NCBI RefSeq assembly: GCF_905171765.1
Contig: NC_053392.1
Location: 446,428,837 to 446,492,836, forward strand
Length of the DNA stretch: 64,000 bases
Direction of reading: 5' to 3'
From: Bufo bufo
Taxonomy: Eukaryota; Chordata; Amphibia; Anura; Bufonidae
Shown: one piece after another, positions 1 to 10,490 of the stretch
Position numbering within the stretch: position 1 is the first letter of the stretch
Layout of the letters: every line of letters begins with the position of its first letter
The notes under the pieces: generated by a model
Databases searched by the model: none
What the model was told of the DNA's origin: nothing
What the model saw: only the letters and a program-made list of their open reading frames with translations
Program-made: the position numbers and the translations under genes

Positions 1-165
1 AATGGAAGGGAACAGGGGCGCTGACCTGGTGCAGCGTATCAATAAACCAGGATAGTCCATAAGTGCAAATCGTCCATAATAGAACAGAAGACAAAATATA
101 AAACAATTCAAAGTTCTTGGAGGCTCAAAGGAACACATGAGTCCGTACCCAGGCTTGTAACAGGG
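1..165 (-). other. Gypsy sequence downstream of pol
   Basis: Non-coding stretch after the integrase stop codon on the minus strand. It should contain the polypurine tract and the start of the 3' LTR if the element were complete, but no match to the 5' LTR start is visible here. Confidence 0.5.
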
Positions 166-1071
166 TTAAACAGGGGTTTCCCGTGAGGGGCTACCTGGGC
201 CCATGATGTAGTCCTCAAACCTCACAGGTGGGTGTCCCCTGGTAGAACGTGTAGACCTCCTTAGTGACGGAGATTCTTCCTGCCTGGACTCAGGAAGGTC
301 AAGGGAGCTCACCGCCTCTGGAACTTCTTTAGGAGCTCTCGGAGGTAAAGTCTCCTGAGACGGGAGACCAACAGGAACAGGAGCAGGAACCAGCAAATTC
401 AGCCAAGGCGTGAGGGCCCAGTGGAGTGGCTCTTTATCGTGGATAAAGTTTTCCACAGCCTGCATAGGGTCCATAGGTGGAGCCGGCAATTCTTCCTCAG
501 AAGGCTCAGGCTCCATCTCCTCCGCCGCTGGTTCTCCTTCTATACAGGACTTGAGACGGTTCCTGTGAACGACTTGGGGTCCTTTTCCTTCCCTGGAGAC
601 CTGGTAAATGTGGGCTGCAGCATTGGGTATGGCAGTAATAAGGTAGGGAATCCTTTCCCATTTGCTGACCAACTTGCTGGTCCGGTGGTTGTTTCTCAAC
701 CATACCTTGTCTCCCAGAGCCAGGGGTCCCGCATGGGCAGTCTGATCATAGTCCTTCTGCTGCCTCTCACGAACAATCTCCATCCGTTCTTGGACAATCT
801 CCTTAGCATTGAGGAGACGCCTTTGATGCTCCACTACCCAATCGGTCCTGGGCAGTGGGTTGATTACATCCGGTACCAGAACACCCAGGGAGTGGTCCGC
901 AGGCAATCTCCCTTGTCGGCCAAACATCAAATAGAACGGGGTGTAACCGGTGGAACAATGGATGGTGTTGTTGTGAGTGTACATGAGCTGCGGCAACAGA
1001 GTAGGCCAATCACCCCTTGTCTCAGGGGGTACTGCTCTCAACATTTCAATGAGAGTCTTATTCATTTTTTT
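166..1071 (-). pseudogene. pol: Gypsy integrase C-terminal part (out of frame with pol)
   Basis: This frame continues the integrase after the catalytic core. It begins at the residues MNKTLIEML, passes through a segment with WPTLLPQLMYTHN typical of Gypsy integrases, and has a GPY/F-like module around GDKVWLRNNHRTSKL and KWERIPYLI, followed by a proline- and glutamate-rich tail that ends at 166. It is shifted one base relative to the upstream pol frame at a run of seven T (plus strand, 1065-1071). The shift could be a real mutation or an assembly error in the homopolymer. Integrase inserts the cDNA into host chromatin; the C-terminal module binds DNA. Confidence 0.88.
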
Positions 1072-4000
1072 CGCAAAGTCCGTTACCTTGCGGATGATAA
1101 GCGGTGGTCCGGACTTTCTGGCAGTTGTGCAGCAGACACATCTCCTGGAACAGCTGTGACTCAAACGCAGACCCTTGGTCCGTGAGGATCCTTTCTGGGC
1201 AGCCGTAGGGCAACAGGAAATGCTTCCAGAACGCCTCCGCTGTGGTCTTGGCTGTCAGGTCTTTCACAGGCACTGCTACGACAAACTTGGTGAAGTGATC
1301 AATTATAGTCATGGCATAAGTATACCCAGAGCGACTCGGCTCCAACTTCACATGATCAATCGCGACAAGTTCTAGAGGAGCTGTACTTACAATAGGATGG
1401 AGAGGCGCCCTCTGGTCATGGCGTTCAGTCCACCCCACAGCACAGGCAGTGCATTCTCTGCACCATTTCTCGATATCCTCTCTCATCCCAATCCAATAGA
1501 ATCTCCTCCGTATAGTGGCCTCAGTCTTTTGCACACCGAAGTGTCCGGACTGGTTGTGGTACATGTCCAGTACCAGGCTGGCATCCCGACGTGGCAGGAG
1601 AATCTGGTAGACTCTATCACAGGACACTGGATCCAGACTCCTTCTGAGCAACAGGCCTCTTTGAAGGAATAGTTGGTGGCGATGTCTCCACAGTCTTACT
1701 AGTTCTGGGTCTGCACTCTTCCTGCGGATTCTCTCAGGGATTTTCCCACTGGTAAGGAAGTCCAGCAGTTCACTGAGGACTCTACTTTCGGACTGGAGCT
1801 TAATCCATCTTTCTTGATCGCCTCCGGACTCAGGATCATCTGAGGAGGGAAGATCAGCAGCAGGGAGATTTTCAGTACGTATATTATCCTGCTGGGCAAA
1901 TTTTCTGTAGAACGCGGGCATTTCCACTTCTTCCCAGGCATCTTTTAACTCATCTGGGGCCTCTGTAGTGGGGAGCCTCGACAGGGCATCAGCATTATCA
2001 TTGGAGCGGCCTGCCCGGTACTTCACAGAAAAGTCATAGTTGGCAAGGCGGGAGGCCCATCTTTGCTCCAGTGCCCCTAACTTGGCCGTGTTCAGATGCG
2101 CCAGGGGATTATTGTCCGTGCAGGCAACAAACGGTGTGGCAGCGAGATAGTCTTTGAACTTTTCAGTCACAGCCCACACTAAGGCAAGAAACTCCAGCTT
2201 GAAAGAACTGTAATTCTGGTCATTCTTTTCAGCTCCCTTCAGGGATCTGCTGTCGTAGGCAATTACCCTTTCTTTGTTGTCTTGCACTTGAGCCAACACG
2301 GCCCCCAGGCCTCTTTTACTGGCATCCGTGTAGAGGAGAAACGGCTTCTGATAATCTGGGTAACCCAGAACAGGGGGTTCAGTCAACTTCTTCTTTAGGA
2401 GTTGAAAGGCAATTTCTCGTTCTTGGTTCCATTCAACAGGAATAGGGGTTTTCGGGCTCTTCTTTGGATGCCCCCTCAACAGTTCCTGGATGGGATCCGC
2501 AATTTGTGCGAAATGCGGGATGAAACGCCTGTAGTACCCTGCAAAACTGAGAAAGCTTCTCACCTCTTTCACGGTCGTTGGAGTAGGCCAGTTGCGGACA
2601 GCAGCAAGTTTATCAGGATCAGGCTGTATTCCTTCAGCACTGACCACGTGCCCAAGGTATTTGACCGCTGGTTTCAATAGGTGGCACTTGGATGGCTTGA
2701 TTTTGAGGCCATATTTAGCAAGAATTTGAAACACCTCACCCAGGTGCTTTAAATGGTCCTCATACGTCTTGGAGTATACAATGACGTCATCCAGATATAA
2801 GAGTACAGTTTCAAAATTCCTATGGCCTAAACAACGTTCCATCAGCCTCTGGAATGTTCCTGGAGCGTTACACAGTCCAAACGGCATATAATTGAATTCA
2901 AACAGGCCCATAGGTGTAGTCTTTTCTCGATCTTCTGGGGCCATGGGTACTTGCCAGTACCCACTGGTTAAGTCCAAGGTAGAGAAATAGGCTGATGACC
3001 CCAGAGCAGTCAAGGACTCTTCAATGCGTGGCAAGGGATATGCTTCTTTGTGGGTGATTTGATTAATTTTTCTGTAATCCACGCAGAACCTTATGCTGCC
3101 ATCCTTTTTCCGGACAAGAACTAGGGGCGCAGCCCAGGGACTATGGCTGTCCCGGATTATATTAGAGTCTTTCATCTCTTTTATCATCTCTTTCACAGAC
3201 TGATAGGTAGTAGGTGGTATGGGTCTGTGCCTCTCCTTAATAGGAGGATGAGAGCCAGTAGGTATGGTGTGTTTGATTACACTGACCTCTCCGTAGTCCG
3301 TGGAGTGCTTACTGAAAGCCTGGTGGTGCTCCTTCACCAGCCTCAGGACCCCCACTATTTGCTCTTTTGGGGTGGATTCGTTCCCCACATGTAGTTCTTT
3401 CCACCAGGATGTCGTAGGGGTGCTGCTGCTCTGTGTGGTCTGGAACGCCTCCGTGGCAGGCAGACGAATCACATCCTGGAAAGACACTTGAAAAAGCTGA
3501 GCAACGGGGCAGTGTTTAAGGAGAGTAACGGGATGATCACCAAAGTTAATTAAGCGGACAGGCACTTTACCTTGAGACACAGTCACCATGCTCTTGGCTG
3601 TCCGTACGAAGGGATGATTTTCAAAGGGAATAGGTTCCACTAGGGCTTGATAGTCCTGGCCCTGGATCCATAACACCGCACGGCACCACAGGATGATCTG
3701 GGAATTTGGAGGCAGAATTACCGGTCGGTTATCCCGGATCCGGACAGTGCAAATTTCTCCTTTCTTGTTGGCAAACTTTTGTTGAGCACTCAGCACACTA
3801 ATAGTCTTTTGAATAACTCTTCTGGAAGCAGGTGAGGCTGAAGAGATAGTTTGGTTCAATGCGTCAAGTACTTCAGGGTAACAATTTTTTAGAACGTTAG
3901 TCCCTAATATCACAGGGTGTCCCCCTTTATCTCCTGCTTGTACCACAATCACGCCTTGCTGTGGCAGGGTGGCTTCTCCCACCTGAAGGGTAGGTTCCCA

Positions 4001-4171
4001 ATACCCATGCACTTTCACTGGCTTACCATTGCTGGCAATGATGTCTAGCCAGGACTCTGGTGGCTGGGTGAGGAGACTTGGATCCCAGAACTTATCAAAG
4101 GCAGGCCGTTGAATGGTGGTGACCTGTGACCCAGTGGGCATACTTAGGCATCCAGCTTGGATCCTTTGGAC
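1058..4171 (-). pseudogene. pol: Gypsy pol: remnant protease, RT, RNase H, integrase
   Basis: The longest open frame of the window (1027 residues from the first ATG at 4141). Numbered from that ATG: RT has the D in STLD at 390 and the YLDD box at 449-452; RNase H has the D in LLYTDAS at 606, E650 and D676; integrase has an HHCC finger (H862, H867, C897, C900) and catalytic D929, D988 and E1024 with 35 residues between the last two. The protease is damaged: TGSQVTTI near residue 3 is the usual active-site context but proline replaces the catalytic aspartate, although the flap-side VILGTNVL near 77 is present. The frame stops three codons after E1024 because of a one-base shift. It is in frame with gag across a single UAG at 4172-4174. 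Confidence 0.93.
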
Positions 4172-4174
4172 CTA
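4172..4174 (-). other. In-frame UAG between gag and pol
   Basis: The gag frame ends with CAG-TAG and the pol frame continues without a shift; ten codons later comes the first pol ATG (4141). This matches the readthrough layout of gammaretrovirus-type gag-pol, but a simple nonsense mutation in a fused frame would look the same. The adjacent missing protease aspartate means the junction may also have been rearranged. Confidence 0.6.
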
Positions 4175-4847
4175 CTGTTCTACCTCCCGAGGGGCGGTCC
4201 TCTGCCTCAGGGGTTGCCCGTTTAACTGCCAGCACATTGATTCAGTATGTCCATATTTCTTGCAGTGGTGGCAGACAGGCTGTTTTCTACTTCTGGGCCT
4301 GTACCTCAGTCGCCCATCAGGCTCTTTTGGGTATACGTCTCCATATGCAGGTGGGAGCCTTGGAGGAAAAGGACCTTCATCTTCTAGTAACAATGGTCTC
4401 TCCCATTCCTCTATCTTTTTGCACACCTTCTCTAGGCTTAGAGTAAGATGGTTCACTTGCTCCATGAGGGCTGCCACTATGTCTGTGACTGGAGCTTGGG
4501 TGGCCTGACTGACCCCTGCAGACCCCACATTAACAGTCTTTGGCTGACAAGCCTGGGGTTCATAGGAGGCTGCTGGCCCTGGAGCAGGGTTCTGGCCTAA
4601 TATACTGATGGCCAATTCCTTAAAGTCCAGAAATGCACAGTGGGGGTGTTGAGCTGACAACATGCGTAGCTGGCCCTTTAAATGCTCATTACTTACGCCC
4701 GCAATGAATTGCTCTCTAAGAGTCCGGTCCTGGTCCTCAGCTTCTTTAGGATTCACTTGGACTACCGCTCTCAGTGTCTCTTGTAAGGACAGGGCAAAAT
4801 CGCGGAGCGACTCTCCAGGCTGCTGCTTTCTGCTGAAGAAACGCATT

Positions 4848-5222
4848 TTAACTTCTGACACCTGACACCTCAAACGTGGTGCTCAAGCGATCAAAAATCT
4901 GTTCCAGGCTACTTTTCTCAGAGCGGGGCCACGACATGACTTCCCTGCGGGCGGCCCCTTCCAACTGAGCTAGGAGGATCTCCATTTGCTGTTCGGCATT
5001 TATGGGATAGAGCCGGAACAAGGCCAGTATCTGCTCCCTAAAGTCCTTTAACTTGTGGGCTTCCCCTGAATAACGTGGGAACCAGGGGGCCCCAAAATAA
5101 TACGGCATAGTTAGCGGCATCAGGCTTGGCGGTGCCGCGGCGGCAGGGGCCCTGGGGTCGGCTGGGGATGCTCCAGAAGGCACGACTGGGGCCACCTGTC
5201 CGATTTCCTCAGGTGTATACAT
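4848..5222 (-). pseudogene. gag: Gypsy gag, N-terminal part
   Basis: A 124-residue frame starting at the ATG at 5222 (MYTPEEIGQVAPVV). The N-terminus is proline/alanine-rich and leads into a retrotransposon capsid sequence with PWFPRYSGEAHKLKDF and a following ILALFRLYP motif typical of Ty3/Gypsy capsids. The frame breaks at 4856-4869, where the 7-mer TGACACC is present twice in tandem on the plus strand; a single copy would keep gag in one frame. The capsid forms the virus-like particle. Confidence 0.85.
4856..4869. repeat. 7-bp tandem duplication that breaks gag
   Basis: TGACACC occurs twice back to back. Its length, not a multiple of three, accounts for the frame change between the two gag parts. 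Confidence 0.8.
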
Positions 5223-5876
5223 GGTGTTGCCACGTGGGTATGGCCCTTTAAATGTAGCGGAGCGGACCGGAGCGGCAATAGTAATAACTTTTTCTTTGGC
5301 TACTAACGGGAGTCCCTCCGGTACCCTGGCAGGGGTCGGGAAGATTCCGGTAAGGTGATCGGGGGAGCCAGCAAAAGTTTTAAGTCGGTACTCACTCCGG
5401 TGGTGCTCGCTCCAGGTCTCGCGAGATGCGTGGCTACGGGCGTCGGACGTCCTGCGTACAGCGTCAGCAGGTGGGCGCGGCCTCTCGTAGCTCCGGGACT
5501 CAGGTAGGCGGCAACTTTTCCTCCAGACAGGGCGGCGTTCTTCCTCCTCGCCGGTTGGGTGATGGCTCCGCCTGGTTCTTTTCGCGCCAAAGTCCTCTTT
5601 TTCGCGCCAAACAGTTCACCGGGCGCACTTGCAATCCACCTCAGGTTTAAGTGGCAAAATGGCTGTCTATTCACTGACAGCAAGCGGTGGCTTAAATAAG
5701 CAGCAAACAGTCCAGAAAACACTATCTTCACACCGCTAATTCTTTTCAATTCTTTGGCCCAGCAATTTTGAATAAAACAATAGGGCTTGGTCACTTTAAG
5801 GCACTTTTTAGCACACAGTTTTATATCCGCAATGGCGCAGGAATGTTCCCTAAATCCTGTTCGTGACGCCAATTTA
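5223..5876 (-). other. Gypsy 5' leader
   Basis: Non-coding leader between LTR and gag start, expected to carry packaging signals. A 193-codon open stretch (5303-5884) overlaps the primer-binding site and LTR edge and is not credible as a gene. Confidence 0.6.
5855..5871 (-). promoter_or_regulatory. tRNA primer-binding site
   Basis: On the minus strand TGGCGTCACGAACAGGA begins five bases inside the LTR edge. The leading TGG pairs with a tRNA 3' CCA end, as expected for a minus-strand primer site. I cannot name the tRNA with confidence. Confidence 0.7.
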
Positions 5877-6848
5877 TGCAGCACGCCAGACCTGCAGGGT
5901 ATATCGAAGCGAGGTCACGGTTATAGGCAATCGAGGGTTGCTCACTGTATTGGAGAACCCTGGGCAGGCATGCGGCAGTGAAGGAGAGGTAGACACAGTT
6001 CCTCTGGGGCACACTCTGTATATAGGGACCAGGCCTGATGGTGGATGAGGTGCCCTGGATGTTACAGGTATTTTTAGTGCCTGGGGCAAGGTCCCTGTTG
6101 GATTCGTGACGCCAGTGCCTGTAACGGTGGCACACCGGTTTATAGGAGGAATAACTGAGTACTCAGTGGATAAACCAAACGTTGCTTTACTTGGTGAACA
6201 CAGTCCAACTTTGTACATACAGTTACAGTTGATAGTGATGATAACGCAGTCCCTTGAACAATACTTCACAAGCAGGTAGACTTTAAATAGTGGCAGGTAT
6301 TAATCATGCAAGATACTTGGAGGGCACAACGGTTAATACTTTGCAGTGCAATGCTGCTCTATCCCCTTCAGCTATTCTAGCTGGCTGGATCCCAAGGCCC
6401 GGATGCCTGAATGCTGGCTTTAATCCTTGGTATATAAATCCTTCCTCCAGTATTGGCGCTTGCTTTACTTTATAGAACCTCTGCCCGTCAGGGTACTTAT
6501 CTGACCTGGTATTGTCCTTACTCGGCTTGAGGGTAACTGCAGGTTTCTCCCAGGAGGTGCTGTCCTGCAACTGGGGTGTCTCTACTGAGCTAATCCTAGC
6601 CTCAGGAGCTTCAGGTGGACGAAGTAACTCCTCTAGTCCCCTGGAATGAACTAACTCTCCCCTGTCTGGGCCTTCCTATATATATCTAGGGCTCTCTAGC
6701 TCCCTCTAATGTCTGGGAGGCTAAACTACACCCTGACAGGCCTGACACCCAGCTAACACAGGGAAATGCATACACATAACATTACAGGTAATAAAAACAC
6801 ATTAACCCCTTTTGTGCAGTGCCCACCTTTACCTAGTGGGACACTACA
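5877..6848 (-). repeat. Gypsy 5' LTR (about 970 bp)
   Basis: Starts TGTAGTGTCCC on minus at 6848 and ends TGCA at 5877, immediately before the primer-binding site. A TATA-like stretch lies near 6677-6685. The TSD cannot be checked because the other end is off-window. Confidence 0.8.
6677..6685 (-). promoter_or_regulatory. TATA-like box in the Gypsy LTR
   Basis: TATATATAG on minus inside the LTR, about 800 bp upstream of the LTR end; plausible core promoter, not proven. Confidence 0.4.
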
Positions 6849-6935
6849 CTTTTACTAAAATGTTCGGGTCCGGGGTCCAAAAATCCTAAAGTTCGGTACT
6901 AACCCGAACTTTACAGTTCGGGTTCGCTCAACCCT
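6849..6935. mobile_element. hAT-type terminal fragment
   Basis: Contains the paired GAACTTTACAGTTCGGGTTCG block ending in CTCAACCCTA. The inverted counterpart begins at 21085 (TAGGATTGAGCGAACC), so this is the right-hand end of the same family. The Gypsy element appears to have inserted just inside it. Confidence 0.6.
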
Positions 6936-7478
6936 AAACATGGACATTGGAAATCTACGACATTTGGCAATTTACTTTTCACCTCAGGTGGCAGAAAGGC
7001 TAGGTGCACCCCTGGGTCCTCACAGTCTCCTAGCTGGTGGTGTGCTTCTCTCCAGTGACTGTGTGTGCCAGTGCACATCAGACTTTCTGCTGTGTCTGCT
7101 CCCCCCCCTCCTCTACCCCCAAGTAGCTCAGGCACGCCAGGTGGCAGTTAGCGGCGCATTCAGAGAAAAAAAACAGAAGAGCCTCTCTGTGAACACGTCG
7201 TTCCTCACCCAGCCAGGGCACAGCAAGTGCCGAGGTGCCAGTAGTGGCCTGTGGTTGGCACAGCAGCAGCCTTGAAGGCATGTACCCCAGTCCCTCCCTG
7301 ACCTGATAAAAAAATGTACAGTTAGGTTGGACTTAGGTGTGGTGAGGGCTGGTGACCGGTGAGGCCCAGCTAGTCCCAGGGGCCTAACTACAGCAGGTGA
7401 AGAGAATGCAGTTTCATCCAGGCTCTGGAGCCACAAGGGGCCCATTGGGGGCCCAGCAAAATCAGGCTACACCACTCG
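6936..7478. other. Unassigned interval
   Basis: Short open frames occur on both strands but show no recognisable domain. I see no convincing gene. Confidence 0.3.
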
Positions 7479-7795
7479 CCAGAATGGAATTTGCAGTGAG
7501 CCAGCAGACCTGTACAGCAGTAAAGCAGGGACTTGAAACAGCAGAGTGGAGTTTGCAGTGAGCCAGCAGACCTATACAGCAGTAAAGCAGGGACTAGGAA
7601 CAGCAGAGTGGAGTGAGCCAGCAGACCTGTAAAGCACAGGTATTTGGAACAGCAGAGTGGAGTTTGCAGTGAGCCAGCAGACCTGTACAGCAGCTTGGCA
7701 GTGACTTGGCACAGTGGAGTGGAGTTTGCAGCGAGTTCGCAGACCTGTACAGCACTAATGCAGTGACTTGGCACAGTGGAGTTTGTGCAACGCGC
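7479..7795. repeat. Minisatellite, about 55-65 bp units
   Basis: About five imperfect copies built around GCCAGCAGACCTGTACAGCA with AGAGTGGAGTTTGCAG. The repeated frames on minus (LLAHCKLHS-type peptides) are by-products of the repeat. Confidence 0.8.
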
Positions 7796-7878
7796 CAGCC
7801 TTGCAGGGGCGATATGTGAGTGTAATGGTGTGCCGTGTTTTTAATTTGCCCAACACCCACCCTAGGGCTACTCATACA

Positions 7879-8181
7879 TAGTGTTGATCACGAATATTCG
7901 AATTGCAAATTTTAATCGCGAATATCGGCACTTCGTGAATTCGCAAATATAAAGAATATCGCAAAATATATTCGTAATCGCGAATATTAGATTTTTTTTT
8001 AAATACCAGTTTATGCACATTTTTATGCGTATTTTTGACTAATTTTATGCAAATTTTCGCAAATCAAGAAAATAATGCCTGGAGATCATGAATTCGCGAA
8101 TTCTCAAATATATCGCGAATATTCGCCCAAATATTCGTGAAATATCGCAAATTCAAATATTGCGCCTGTCGCTCATCACTA
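7879..8181. mobile_element. hAT-type AT-rich MITE (303 bp)
   Basis: Begins TAGTGTTGATCACGAATATT and ends GTCGCTCATCACTA, the same ends as the larger hAT copies at 37483 and 50075. Flanking 8-mers CTCATACA (7871-7878) and CTTATACA (8182-8189) differ by one base, as expected for an 8-bp TSD. Confidence 0.8.
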
Positions 8182-8348
8182 CTTATACAATATAAGGTAG
8201 AAAATAATAGGTACCAGATCAGCGGTTACTAAAAACATCTTCCCAAAGACTATTCAGGAGCTGAGGAAAAAACTCTGAGAACAAACAAGTGTATACAAAA
8301 GTAGACCCGGAGGGTGGCACTACAGTGGACAGCTTGTGTACAAGCCTC

Positions 8349-8884
8349 AGTGAAATGCTTAGGCAGTCAGTGAGACTTTGCCCGGCTTCCGTAGACTCTG
8401 ACCGGAATACTGATTAGCAAGATTATAGAGAATCTGGCCCCGCAAGTTGTAGCAGGTGACGAGATACACTCCGGGCTGTCTCCCGTGTAACGTCCGCTGG
8501 ATACAAGTACGGCTGCCATCGCTGTGATGGCAGGACCAGTGACGGGGAAGTTCTTCTTAGTAAGTTGAGGGTCCAGCATGTTACAAATAGCACTGTGGGA
8601 GGTATTGAAGAGATGTGCATCGGCGAGTACAGAGTTAATCCTGCTGGACATTGTTTGCATGAATAGCTTGTTTTCTGAGGACATGGACTCTGATCTGTGC
8701 TCCTGTCCCTAGGAATGGGGCTGTCAGCTCTGCGTCTGCCGTGTTTTCTTCTTACGGTAGTGAGGTTGCTAAGTAATCGGTTTTCCTCACTTGTACAACC
8801 ATGTCTCTGTTGTTTCACAAATGCAGGATTAGATGCTAACGGTATATGTCTTGGCATAGTTTGTTTTAGGGAAAGTGACAGCAT
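8349..8884 (-). pseudogene. Possible decayed coding segment, family unknown
   Basis: On minus, three successive frames look protein-like: one from 8884 with arginine/serine-rich sequence (TVRRKHGRRRADSPIPRDRS), a second near 8684-8500 (SSENKLFMQTMSSRINSV), and a third near 8500-8350 reading YLVTCYNLRGQILYNLANQ. They could be a retrocopy or an old exon broken by frameshifts, or chance. I do not recognise the product. No intron signals were convincing and no mobile-element motif was seen. The neighbours are a hAT MITE on the left and small repeats on the right. Confidence 0.25.
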
Positions 8885-9560
8885 TATACTGGTTATACCT
8901 TAGGGGTTAATAATTAATATCTTCATTGGTTTAGGGCAGTGAAGGTGCTAGTTGTACTATCTAATGTCATATTGGAGGTCTAGTGTAGCTTAGAGCTGTA
9001 CAGCTAATATTCCTGGTGGTTCAAGGCCACAATATTCACAGATTCCCGTGCGGGGGAAAAACGCAGCGTATTACAGTTCCAGCAAAGTGTAGATTACACA
9101 AATACCGTGTGCACTGTGCATTGTGACTTGCATTGCAGAATTTCAAATCTGCAGCATGTCAATTATGTTTGCGGTTTTAACCCTTTTCAGTGGAAGGGTG
9201 AGATCTGCTGCAAAACCACATCTAATCCGCACCAAATTGCTGATTTTGCTGCAGATATGCATAGATCCACGTGGAAATTCATGTGGATGTTATGTGTGCT
9301 AACCCGTACTTGTGTGCAGATGGCCAAAAGTGTTTTTCTGGGATTTTCACATTTGTGGTATAGTCCTTAGGGTATGGCTACCCAGTGACACTAATCAGAT
9401 TCACTGTTTAGCAGTGATCCCATAGAAATGAATGAGGTTGCTGCGTCCGTCATAAGAAATTCAACACTGCTGGATTTCTTGCGATGAACGCGGTGATCCC
9501 ATTCATTTCGATGTGATCACCGCTACGCAGCGAACCCGTTTCCTTAGGATAGGCCTGTGA
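8885..9560. other. Unassigned interval with short repeats
   Basis: Part of it (9365-9545) holds weak inverted sequence around GCAGTGATCCCAT and GTGATCCCATTCATT. No gene seen. Confidence 0.3.
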
Positions 9561-9707
9561 TGGCTAACCTCCGGCACACCAGCTGTGGTAAAACTGCAAC
9601 TGCCAAGATGCACTCTTGCTTAGCTGTTCTCGGAACACCACAGAAATGAATGGAGCATGCTGGGAGTTGTAGTTTCACCACAGCTGGAGTGCCATCCATT
9701 GGTTAGC
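9561..9707. mobile_element. Small fold-back MITE
   Basis: Inverted arms pair TGGCTAACCTCCGGCACACC and ACCAGCTGTGG with CCACAGCTGGAGTGCC and GGTTAGCA. The GGGAGTTGTAGTTTCACC core is a common form of this fold-back repeat in vertebrates. Confidence 0.65.
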
Positions 9708-10266
9708 AGCTGTGCTGGGAATCGCAGCTTAGCCCCATTCACAATGAGAGAGCTGTGTTTAGACCATGCGACTGATGTACGTGACAAGGTCTACAGTACG
9801 TGACAAGGCCTAAGTTCTCACTGAGCATCACGGCCTCTTCATACAGAATATCCTGTGGATATGCCATTAATATGATGAAGATGGTGAAGGGTTTAGTGAT
9901 ATCTATGGTGGTCTACAGAAGCAGGGTTTCCACACTGTTTTTAGGAAGTTTTGGAAAGCAAAGTCGGGAAGAGATCACAAAGGGGGTAAAAGGACACGCA
10001 AAGTCTTTTCCCCTGTTTGAATCCACTCCTGGCTTTAACTTCAAAAACTGCAGCTGCTTTCAGATGGGCAACGTGTCCATGATTCGAACAGACAGCACCT
10101 GGACTGAATACTTAACTGAATGGGTACATTTACATGGGCGATCATCTGCATGGACTATGCGCAATACAGTTAAAAACTTTTACATGTTTCTGGTTAGAAA
10201 AAGGATGATTTTCTATGGGCTGTTTGAAAGTGGCTGTAAGGTGACGTACCTGTAATTTATTTTAGT
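9708..10266. other. Unassigned interval
   Basis: A 151-codon plus-strand frame (9800-10255) has no recognisable motif and unremarkable composition; treated as non-coding. Confidence 0.3.
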
Positions 10267-10490
10267 TTAACACCTTAAGAACCCAGGACGAGAATGCTCA
10301 TCATAAATGGCCGGTACTTTGCGCCCCAGGACGAGCATTCTCGTACTGCAGTCCTTCCTCCTCCCCATGTGCGGTGCTGCGATCAGCAGGATGGATCTGG
10401 CTGTTACTGGCAGCCGAATCCCTGCTGCATCCACCAGCATCGGTGATAACGCCGATGTCGGTTGATTAACCCCTCATATGCTGCGGTCAG

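Larger units (their letters stand above)
4172..4873 (-). pseudogene. gag: Gypsy gag, C-terminal part with CCHC zinc knuckle
   Basis: A 233-residue frame. It contains capsid-like helical sequence (SLRDFALSLQETL near residue 22, EQFIAGVSNEHLKGQL near 54), a leucine-rich stretch near 135-152, and one CX2CX4HX4C zinc knuckle at residues 201-214 (CHHCKKYGHTESMC), the hallmark of retrotransposon nucleocapsids that bind RNA. The apparent start is not a true start: the frame is the continuation of the capsid encoded upstream at 4848-5222, from which it is separated by a frameshift. It is followed by UAG and pol. Confidence 0.88.
1..6848 (-). mobile_element. Ty3/Gypsy LTR retrotransposon, 3' end outside window
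   Basis: Read on the minus strand, the order is LTR, primer-binding site, gag, pol (remnant protease, reverse transcriptase, RNase H, integrase). That order, with integrase last, is the Ty3/Gypsy arrangement. The 5' LTR is complete at 5877-6848. No copy of its start (TGTAGTGTCCC on minus) appears in 1-165, so the 3' LTR lies beyond the window edge or is missing. The reading frames are long and the damage is limited to a few small lesions (a 7-bp duplication in gag, a one-base change in a homopolymer in integrase, and loss of the protease aspartate), which suggests a fairly young copy. It sits beside a hAT terminal fragment at 6849-6935. Confidence 0.93.

Noticed and set aside
421..1185. A 254-codon plus-strand frame opposite integrase
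   Set aside because: It is antisense to a clear integrase frame and has no domain of its own.
5303..5884. A 193-codon minus-strand frame in the Gypsy leader
   Set aside because: It spans the primer-binding site and LTR edge, and a better gag start lies downstream at 5222.
9800..10255. A 151-codon plus-strand frame
   Set aside because: No motif, no low-complexity signature and no supporting context; likely chance.
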